The notes beneath the pieces are model-generated. The model was not told the origin of the DNA and did not search any database. It saw nothing but the letters and a program-made list of their open reading frames with translations. Shown piece after piece: positions 55,584 through 64,000 of a stretch of 64,000 nt of DNA. Source of the DNA: Cryptomeria japonica (taxonomy: Eukaryota > Streptophyta > Pinopsida > Cupressales > Cupressaceae); assembly GCF_030272615.1 (NCBI RefSeq), contig NC_081407.1, positions 153,221,048 to 153,285,047 on the forward strand, given 5' to 3'. A program made the position numbers and the translations under genes. Position 1 is the stretch's first letter; each line of letters begins with the position of its first letter.

Positions 55584-57654
55584 TCAAATTTGGGCTGGAT
55601 TTCTCTTCAATTGATCCACCATATTATAGTTGCTAGTTATTGAAGGCTGGTTCAGAGGTACTCCTTGTAATGTGACTTTCGATCTTCTTGTAATGATGGA
55701 ACAATCTTTGCTTCTAGGATTCATTGTGATTGTAGGTACCATTTCATGTCCTTCACTTAGTGTGTTAATGGCATAGTTAAATGCTATATTGGTATAATTG
55801 GCTGTATTGTCTTGTGCATTAGAATTGGAAGCCTTTCCTTTGTCATGTTTGATAGAAGGATCTTTGAAAATGGTATGATTTATATTTGGTGCTTTATTAT
55901 CCACTGTAATGTCACCTTGATCTATGAGATCTTGGATGAGGTTTTTCAATTTGTAGCAGATTGTTGTCTTGTGACCCTTATTATGATGATATTCACAGAA
56001 GTCATTGTCATTCCACCAAGCAGGCTTAAATGGACTTGGTTCATATGGCCTAGCTTCCAGTAAAGTTATGGCATTTCTCTGTATCAACTTCTTCAATAGG
56101 TTCTCCAAGGGGTGTGAAGTTCTTTCTAGGTGCGCTTATCCTTGGAGGCCTTGGATTATTTGACTATAGTATATTGGTGTCATTTGTCTGAGACTGGTTC
56201 TTATCAGTTGGTCCTTGTTAAGATATTGTTGGTTGAGCTCTGTTCACAATACGTGCATCAACAACTCCATTGTTTGTTATATTTTTGTTTCTAGACCAAA
56301 ATTTTGATCTTTCATTACTTGTGCTAGTGGTTGGTCCACTATCCTTTTGGTGTTTTAATATCCCTTGTTCTAATAGGCCTTTCTCACATTTGATGCCTTT
56401 TTCTGTTATGTCTTTGAAATTATTTAGGCATTGCATTTGTAATGGATATTTAATCAGAGGCACAAGATTTTCATTAAAAATGTCTACTTGTTCTGCTTCA
56501 GGGATGTGACTGAGGCATCTACGATATAGATCTCTCCATCTTTGTAAGAATGTAGCAAAAGTCTCACCTTCTTTTTTCTTTGTTGCACACAAATCCATTA
56601 ATGTGATTGGATTATCTATGTTGAAGGCAAAGTTGGATATAAATAACTCAACTAATTCTCCCCATGAAGTAATTTTTGGCAGAAGGTGCGAAAACCATTC
56701 TAGTGTTGTCCCTCCCAAGATTTTTGAAAATAATCTCATCAAGTATGTATCATTGTGAGCTACTTCAATGCATGTCATGAATAATTCTCTTATATGATCT
56801 CGAGGATCTTCTTTCCCTCTATATTTGTCAAATTTTGGCGTTTCGAAATGTGGGGGTAAAGGTAGCATGTATAGTTTTCTATCAAAAGGATAAGGACAAA
56901 GATCTTCCATGGTATAGCTCTTTTTATCATTCTCTGCTTGTATACTAGCCATTTTCTTTTGTAGGTTCTCCATTTGTTGAGTCAGAAGTTCTATTTGGGT
57001 TATTGGTGTGTTGACTTGATGAATGTTCTCTACAAAAGGAATAGTATTTGAGTACCTTTGAGCTTGTTGAAATGTAGACAAGCTAGGTAACCATGTCCCA
57101 TAAGTCCCAGCAGGCGGTGTGAAGTATGCAAATTACAGAGTAGCATTTGGCTGAGCCAAGCTTGTTGTCCCTGGATTCATATTCTGACTATTGTAGGTGG
57201 AACCAACCAAGACTACTGGTTGAGTTATATTTGCCAAGGTAGTGGTGTGAGATATTGGAGCTTGTAATGTCATATTTGGCATTGCCCATGTTGTAAGATT
57301 GGCAATTGGTGGTGTCACTGTTGATTGTATTGAGATTGTAGCCATATTTGCATTTTGAGATATACCTTATGTTGTTGTAGCAATTGTTGCTTGTGTCTAC
57401 GTTGTAACGGGTAATTGAGGTATATTCTAGTTTAATGTCATACCTTGTGGCATTATTGTTGAAATATCCACCCTTGGTGGTAGTTTGGCTCCATTTTGTA
57501 CTAAGAGAGTGAGATATCTATCTCTGTCACTATTAATGAGAGCATCAAGAATCATTAATGTTGCAGGATCTTGTTGGGCTGCTTCGAGCTCTTCCTTTGT
57601 CAAATTATGTAGTATTTCATCTAGGGAAGGCATCTTGCTTAGGTTTGTTGACAT
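55584..57654 (-). pseudogene. Gag of element B
   Basis: ATG at 57654 (MSTNLSKMPSLDEILHNLTK), a Thr/Ala-rich part in pieces (57133-57345), the gag domain at 56218-57081 with FDKYRGKEDPRDHIRELF, TLEWFSHLLPKITSWGEL and EGETFATFLQRW, then the zinc-binding-like CEYHHNKGHKTTIC near 55980. The same order as in element A (2187-4661). Stops at about 57060-57130 and 56110-56220 break it. Confidence 0.85.
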
Positions 57655-58029
57655 TGTTGCGGGTGTGTAACCCTATGTTTTTTTTTGTGTGGATAGATTC
57701 ATATTACATGTAGGATTGACGAAGGGGTCGTTGTTAGGATCCATTTGATTTTTTGCCTTTTGAGCATGCGTTAATGGCATGAATATTGCTTCAAAGTGAT
57801 CTTGACTCTCTAAGATGTGTATGCAAGACTTGGTTAACTGCAACTAAATATGTTTCTATGACACCCTACAATACAAACAACATGATGTATGATGATGATG
57901 ATGATGATGATGACTTTCTATCTATGATTTCAAAATTCGGACAGGATATTTTTAGCGTATTGCTGGAAAGCTTCAAATTTTGCCTCTTCTTTAATTCGGT
58001 TTTCTAGGTCTATGTCTATCTGTACTAAC
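57655..58029 (-). other. Leader segment of element B next to gag
   Basis: Non-coding except the end of the leader ORF copy (57950-58024 on the minus strand). A short (GAT)n run lies at 57892-57914. The segment ends in CTAAC, the solo LTR target duplication. Confidence 0.5.
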
Positions 58030-59253
58030 CGTAGCATCCTAAAATTGTGACACTTGCAATTTCGACCGCATTTGGGTCTTCACGATGGCGACGCAACACG
58101 CAACCTGAATGGAGACCCCGAAACCTGATTATGACACTGAAAACAGCATTTTCTTGCACCCTGGCCTGAACCTCCTTTGCACCCTACTGTCCCGGGAGGT
58201 GGGACTAGGGCGCCCTGGTCCCCCAGGACCATGGCACCCAGCGCCCTGGTCCCTGGGTCCTATTTTGGGCCCAGTCTCTTTTGGACTTCGGGTCTTTATG
58301 TTTGTAAATTGGAAAATTATCTTTCCTGGTCGGCCTAAGGTTGGGAAAATCAGTCTATCAGCCCTAATTGACAAGTATATAAACTACATTTTCCTCTTTC
58401 ATTCGGCATGATGGAAAAAGCGTGGAAACTATACTCAAGCATTCAAGCATTTAAGCATTCCTTTAAGCAATTGATCATTTCAAGTCTCCATTCAAGGCTA
58501 AGTGTTGCATTCAAGACAAGGATTCAACCATTGAAGAGGAGATCACTTACAACATACTACTACAACATACAACATACAACATCTATACCTTCGCACATAA
58601 GGATACAAACATCCTTACAACAAGGTATTAGTACTTGTTTTACATTACAGACATTTACATTTACAGCATTGCTCATTTCTTGGTTAATTCCAAAATCGGG
58701 GTTTGACCTAAAGGAAAACCCCTAATCCCTAACCCCCCAATCGTCTTCGCTTTTCTGTGTGTAGGTTGCAGGTACGTGGCTGAAATTGAAGATTTGGAAT
58801 CCTTGTGCAGAGACGAACAGATCCCCCTTCGTTTCGCGGATTTTTCGGAGGACCGTGGCGCCGGGCGCCATCATCTCGACAACTTTTGCTCAAATTTGCA
58901 GGACAGCGCCGTATCGACATTTTACTGCTAATTCCAGGTCCGCAGCTTCATACTGTATTCCTATCTCAGTTTATAAGTGAATCTTTCTCACTTTCTATGC
59001 ATTCCTAGCTTAATTCTTCTATCAACATTCTTGACAAAAGAGGGTAGCCTTGCTTTCTTAACCCTTGAAACACATTTAGCATCCAATCTTGCATGGTGTG
59101 GGATTGGATCTTGTGGGTTTCAACCCCTCTTTTGAATGTAAAGTCTCTCCCCTAAGTGAAAACCATCAACCCTAGAGTGAATCTCCCTTCTCTCTCCTTG
59201 GAGTTGGAAGAGGGGAGAGCAACTAGGGTTCGATCGCGATTTTCCGCTTTACA
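58030..59253 (+). repeat. Solo LTR of a third Gypsy family
   Basis: 1224 bases, plus strand, flanked by CTAAC at 58025-58029 and 59254-59258. It begins CGTAGCATCCTAAAATT (probably TGTAGCATCC with T changed to C) and ends GCTTTACA. GC-rich U3 with GGGCGCC words, TATA box TATATAAA at 58376-58383, and a CA/CT-rich transcribed part. No internal coding sequence. The interrupted leader ORF joins in frame across it, which supports the edges. Confidence 0.85.
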
Positions 59254-59269
59254 CTAACTTTCAAACTTC

Positions 59270-59873
59270 TTCATCTATGATAGTTTGGACTATGTTGTAT
59301 TGGTTTCTATCAATTATCAATTCTTTAGCAAGGGTATTTAAACCGTCAATTATTTCTAATTGAATGTTGTTTGTCCCAAGGTGTGGTTGTTCAAATGGGA
59401 ATTGATCATTTCCTTTTAGACCCATGCGTTGAAGATTGCTATGTAGATAATGCAGACTCTAAGAATGAACGAATGATACCTAAAATGATGGAAATTTTTT
59501 CTTTTTTCTAACACGGTTTGAGGAATGTTTCTATGGTCTTCTCTACCTATTTTCTAATGGCTTCTTTTTGAGCTGCTCTTTGTATCTTTTTCCTTAGTTT
59601 CTCATCAAGGCGAACAAACATTTGGATTTCATCATCTATGATGGCCTCAACTGTATCATATTGGGCACAATTGACTCTTACTTCCCAAGTGAGGTTATCT
59701 AAACCATCAATTATTTGTAATTGGTCAGTGTTTGGTCCAAGATTTGGATGTTCGAATGGGAATTCTCCATCTCCTCTAATACCCATGGACTTAGGTTTGA
59801 TTCCCATAATCTGACGCGACACTATTCTTAAGGTACTTTGGTGAAATGACTTGTGTGAGGACCTTGTGTGATG
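59270..59873 (-). pseudogene. Duplicated small leader ORF of element B
   Basis: Copy 1 is the minus-strand frame 59547-59873 (first ATG near 59807): MGIRGDGEFPFEHPNLGPN, IIDGLDNL, AIIDDEIQMFVRLDEKLRKK. Copy 2 (about 59430 down to 59267) has MGLKGNDQFPFEQPHLGTNN and IIDGLNTLAKEL; its C-terminal part lies beyond the solo LTR at 57950-58024 (DIDLENRIKEEAKFEAFQQ), with a TGA just before the junction. The two copies share about half of their residues by eye. I recognise no family. It lies 5' of gag in the element leader. Confidence 0.6.
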
Positions 59874-60889
59874 ATTCTAATGGAACTTATACATGAATTA
59901 AATACCTAGGACCTATGATCACTTGAAAGTTATATTTTCATCAATTTTGAATTTTTCCAAAAGGTTTGGTTCTGACGTTGGTTTTGTTGTTTGCACTTGT
60001 TTTTCTTGTTGAAGTTTTGATCTTGTTGAACACTGAAACTTTTGACTTTGTTTTGATTTGTATCTCGCAATGTTTTGAATTTGTTGAAGTATAGAAAAGA
60101 GCACATCAGTCACATCAAAAAGAAGTAAACCATGAATATAGAAATTGTTTAGGAAAGTTTTTTAGATTTCCATGAATGTTGGAATCTTTTTCAAGACCCC
60201 ATTTTCTTTTCCTTGTATTTGGGCAATCCGATATCAGACGGACTCTCCTAATATCAAAAGGTCACAAGTATTATCACAACCCACAACTTGATACTCCGTT
60301 AGCTCAAACAGTCACGTCACACCCTAGGGTGCACCCATTTTTTTGCCTTTTTTTCTGAAAAATTAGATCAAAGAAGATTGCTCCTCAATTGGTTTATTAT
60401 CCTGGGAGATTTATGGTGAGTGTCTTGGGGGTAGATTATTCCCTACCCTTGCACTATGATAAAACAAGTTTTTGGTTACTGACTCGTCTTGGCTTCTAAT
60501 TTCTATGGTGTTTAGATAGGGTTATGTTCAAGTGGTCACAATCAGCAGCATTTTACACTTCGTTGAGGGAGGTCTCCCAGTCTGTAGAGGTTACGCTCTA
60601 TAGATTTTAACACACCGTATAGGAACTGAGGGAGGCATAACACCTTTGTGAAAACATGTAACACTTGTCCCACATGATTTTCATCACATACGTATTTGAT
60701 TATAGTGGCTTAGATTACTTGGCTTTAGTCGTTGGCCACTTAGGTCGTTCCCCTCTCACCTACCTTAATGGTGCCCTAAGGGTAACTCAGGAGGGAAAGC
60801 CTTCTAAAGGATTTAATTGCAAAAAATAAAGGAAAGCATGAAGGAAGAGAGTTTGGTTTTCTGATCACCCATTGAAGGGGAGAGCATAA
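59874..60889 (-). other. Leader of element B
   Basis: No supported gene. 60540-60790 is the reverse complement of sequence like 690-1000 of element A. It ends at the Copia LTR at 60890. Confidence 0.6.
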
Positions 60890-61972
60890 TGTTAGGTCCC
60901 AGAGACAACTGAGAGGGTGGGGGGCGGGGGGGGGGGGGGAGGTGAATCACTTGTCCAATAAATTCAACCAAAATTAACTTAACCAAAACTTAATGCTTAA
61001 TATCGATAAACCAAACTTTATGCCGGTAGACAGTTTTATCAGTTAATTGCAGTATCGGTAAAGATTAATGCATGAAATAGAAAGACAACAACATCCACAA
61101 CACATAACACAAATATTTCTACGTGGAAACCCTGTAAGGGGAAAAACCACGGTGGGAAGCCTTACCCACAATCAAATGACACTACTATAGATATTATGTG
61201 TGTACAATATGGATTCTGCACATGCAGAAAAGCCAGCTACCTAGAGCTCATTGCTCAATCACAAAATGAGAGTCACACTGACTACAATTGGATGGTTAAA
61301 TCTAATGATAATGTACTGCATAAAATAGCATCTTCATATGTTCGATTCAGTATCAGTTCAGTTCCGATTGCCTTCACAAAAACCTTCCTTCAACCTTCAA
61401 ATGATGTCTGCGTGTATAGCTCTACTTATTTTCGCATATACCTTATTACAATTCTTTTTCCCAATCGCATATCAATCTCACAAATGAGATCTTACATTTA
61501 TACCATAACCCAAGACCAATTGAATAGGTCAGCTCACTAAAAGATATTACCATAAAATCAATTACAAATAAATCAATATTCGATGCATGATGTTGACTCA
61601 ATACATTTACAATAATAATAAATCATCTCCATAACGTGTCGTGCTGATCAGGAATAGATATGCCTGTCAGTGCATATCCTAGACCTATTTGTCTGTAACA
61701 ACAAATATGCAAACCCGAATAAATAAATAACCAAATCACCAAAACCAAGTGATCAAATAATGTCTTCGACATAACCAGGTAGTCTCCAGGTCATTCCAAG
61801 TGTTGGTGAGCAATATAATCTATCGGTGAACCAAATACCAGTGATTGTGCATAAGTCTCTGACTTGTCAGTGAACATAACCAAATATCTCCAAGTGCTGA
61901 TAAGTGTTGACAAGTGATGACAGGTGTTGACATCAATGACAAAACCATATCAACATATCCAAAATACCAACA
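60890..61972 (-). repeat. 3' LTR of minus-strand Copia element
   Basis: Plus-strand ends TGTTAGGTCC and TACCAACA. The GATTCACC box is near 60943 after a run of about 20 G. The minus-strand polypurine tract AAAGGGGAAGAT lies at 61973-61984. Confidence 0.85.
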
Positions 61973-62345
61973 ATCTTCCCCTTTGGCATTGATAGAAACA
62001 CAAGATGGAAAAACCATCAAAGTGCCAAAATAGAAATGCCAAAACTCAAAAACCAACAATCTCTAGAAATGAAAATACAGATATAGAGAGTAAAGAGAGT
62101 AATCAATATCTCCAACAATCTCTCCCCAAAGTAACAATCTCTCCCCCAAGGGATAATGTGTTTTTCCATATCAATCTCTCCCCCTTTGACAACAAATGCC
62201 AAAGCATTACAAAAACCAAATTAAATACAAAATACCAACTCATTCAATATACCAACTACTCCCCCTGAGAAGTAGCTCTCCTCATCAAAGCCAGAATAAA
62301 AGATTTCTCTATTAATTCTGTCGGTTGATGGCAAACATCAACTAT

Positions 62346-64000
62346 CTAAGTCTCTACCAGTGGGGGTAGGACTCCAAGTTTCTCTCTGAGATATTCAAAA
62401 GTCTCCTTAGGCAAAGGCTTTGTAAAAATATCTGCAATCTGCTCTTTAGTATTCACATAAACCAATTTCACTTCTTTTACTTCAACATTCTCTTTTAGAA
62501 AATTAAATTTGATAGAAACATGTTTAGTCTTAGAGGGAAATATCGGGTTCTTTGATATATCAATTGGTGTCATATTATCACAGTAAATAGTTATAACTTC
62601 CTTGCATTTTACCTTTATGTCCTTCAATATTTGTTTGATCCATAATACTTGTGTACAATTAGTTGTTGCTGCAACATATTCTGATTCTATTGTTGATAGA
62701 CTTGTACAGCTTTGTTTCTTGTTCAACCATGAAATTAGTCTGCTACCAAGAAAAAATGCTCCGTCGGTGGTGCTTTTTCTGTCATCCAAATCTCCTGCCC
62801 AATTAGCATCTATGTATGCACATAAATCAAAATTTTCATCTCTAGGATACCATAAACCAAGATTTGTAGTAGTTTGTAGGTACCGAAAAATCCTTTTCAT
62901 TGCTGATTCATGATTTTCTTTAGGATTACTCTGAAATATTGAAACAATACATACTGTATTCATAATATCAGGTCTTGTTTGTGTCAAATATAGTAAACCT
63001 CCTATCATAGACTTGTATCTAGTCAGATTAACAGTTGTTGATTCATTCTTCAAAGATAATTTATCAGTTGTAGTCATAGGTGTGCTTACCGGTTTACAAT
63101 TTTCCATGCGAAATTTCTTTAGTAATTCCTTCAAGTACTTAGATTGACATAGCAATATACCTTTATCAGTCTGTGAAATATACATTCCTAAAAAGAATTT
63201 TATCTCTCCAATCATAGACATTTCAAATTCTTGCTACATTTTGTTAGAAAAGTCTTTACACAATCCATCTTCTCCTCCAAAGATTATATCATCAACAAAA
63301 ACTTCAATAACCAAGATGAAATCATTAGTCAACAATTTTCTGCAATCTCTTGTTAAAACATATATATGCCTTTCTCTTAGATGAATAACCAAGAAATATT
63401 CCTTCATCACTTCTAGGATCAAATTTGCCAATATACTCATCTCTTCTAATATAGCATTTACTTCCAAATATTCTAAAATATTTAAGAGTAGGAGTATTAC
63501 CGAACCATAGTTTATGAGGGGTCTTACCGGTTTCACCTCTGATGTGAACTCTATTGAATGTATAAATTGTTGTATTGACCGCTTCTCTCCAGTATATATG
63601 AGGTAGATTTGCTTCTGATATCATACTTCTGGCTGCATCCAGGATAGTTGTGTTTTTCCTTTCCACAACTCCATTCTATTGGGGTGTTCGGGGTGTTGAT
63701 AGCTATCTTTTGATCCCATTCACTTCATAGAATGTATTAAATTCCTTAGATGTGAATTCACCTCCTTGATATGATCTCAAACATTTGATTTTCTTGTTGG
63801 TTTCATTTTCTACCATCACCTTGAATAGTTTGAATTTCCCAAATGCTTCAGATTTCTCCCCGAGAAAATTAACCCAACACATTCTAGAATAGTCATCAAT
63901 AATTAGCACAAAATACCTATCTCCTTATATACTTCTAGTTCTTGCTGGACCACATAAATCAATATGAATTAAATCAAGAACATTGTTAGATTTTTCTAGA
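62346..64000 (-). pseudogene. Copia pol: integrase, RT and RNase H end
   Basis: Minus strand, about three frame breaks. Integrase: IDDYSRMCWVNFLGEKSEAF near 63890 and QGGEFTSKEF near 63760; a TAG at 63678-63676 replaces the Gln expected before NGVVERKN. It then reads SMISEANLPHIYWREAVNTT and SDEGIFLGYSSKRKAYICFN. RT and RNase H part (63221-62346): GEIKFFLGMYI, GGLLYLTQTRPDIM, DANWAGDLDDRKSTTDG, LSTIESEYVAATTNCTQ and ADIFTKPLPKETFEYLREKL. The last 291 residues are open and close to intact, so this is probably the youngest Copia copy in the window. Confidence 0.88.

Larger units (their letters stand above)
37180..60889 (-). mobile_element. Tat-type Ty3/Gypsy element B
   Basis: Minus-strand element. 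From its 5' side: leader (60889 down), leader ORF, gag (57654-55584), protease, G-patch, RT, RNase H, second RNase H, integrase (to 50332), T-rich array (42490-42165), antisense PMD gene, polypurine tract and 3' LTR (38239 down to about 37180). The 5' LTR is not in the window; a Copia element borders the leader at 60890. It is interrupted by 43484-50241 and 58030-59253. Two RNase H domains are a hallmark of the Tat lineage. Confidence 0.85.
60890..64000 (-). mobile_element. Copia element, minus strand, runs off the window
   Basis: 3' LTR 60890-61972, polypurine tract next to it, then pol from 62346 to the window end. The 5' part, and so the target duplication, is not in the window; the five bases left of the LTR are CATAA. 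It probably inserted into the leader of element B, because leader sequence stops exactly at its edge (inference). Confidence 0.85.

Noticed and set aside
58109-59008. Short plus- and minus-strand frames inside the solo LTR
   Set aside because: The segment is an LTR with a TATA box and target duplications; the frames overlap on both strands without known motifs.
1-64000. tRNA or rRNA genes
   Set aside because: No cloverleaf-forming or rRNA-like segment was recognised by eye; the tRNA-like words found are retrotransposon primer binding sites.

Overview
The window looks like an intergenic stretch of a large, repeat-packed plant nuclear genome, most likely a conifer or other gymnosperm (inference from the density of old nested retrotransposons and the sparse host genes; no species-level marker is visible). 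The only intact host gene I can support is a single-exon CC-type (ROXY-like) glutaredoxin at 14881-15249 on the plus strand. Almost everything else is retrotransposon sequence: Ty3/Gypsy elements of the Tat type, Ty1/Copia-type elements, one LINE, a solo LTR, and GA/CT-rich repeats.

Layout. 1-10150: Tat element A (plus strand, 5' end outside the window). It has two blocks of a CGTCTGTG motif in its leader, a gag-protease frame joined directly to the C-terminal tail of integrase (RT, RNase H and the integrase core are missing), an A-rich array, an antisense plant mobile domain (PMD) gene with a candidate intron, a polypurine tract and a 3' LTR. 10151-11232: 5' stub of a Copia element (LTR end, PBS, gag). 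11233-12150: copy A of a GA/CT-rich repeat. 12151-14036: 3' end of another Tat element with its LTR. 14.0-17.2 kb: the glutaredoxin gene and its AT-rich flanks, with a tandem repeat of roughly 90-150 bp units. 17.2-23.5 kb: degenerate LINE, minus strand. 23662-24211 and 30721-32993: copy B of the GA/CT repeat, split by a complete Copia element (24217-30720, target duplication AGGTA). 32994-37165: LTRs and stubs of two more minus-strand Copia-type elements. 37.2-60.9 kb: Tat element B, minus strand, with 3' LTR, antisense PMD gene, T-rich array, pol, G-patch domain, protease, gag, leader ORF and leader. It is interrupted by a complete non-autonomous LTR element (43484-50241, target duplication GTTTT) and by a solo LTR (58030-59253, target duplication CTAAC). 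60890-64000: another minus-strand Copia element that runs off the window.

How the parts relate. Tat elements A and B share a layout: pol end, short A/T-rich array, non-coding stretch, antisense PMD gene, GGGGCA-rich polypurine region, then an LTR starting TGTAGACA. The PMD gene reads opposite to the element, and in both copies a candidate intron carries a different short tandem repeat. Element B carries a G-patch domain between protease and RT. The 43.5-50.2 kb element has no protease, RT or integrase but encodes a gag-like protein plus a second, long unrecognised protein. Premature stops across several elements are mostly explained by single C-to-T changes, chiefly CAG to TAG, as expected for decay of methylated DNA.
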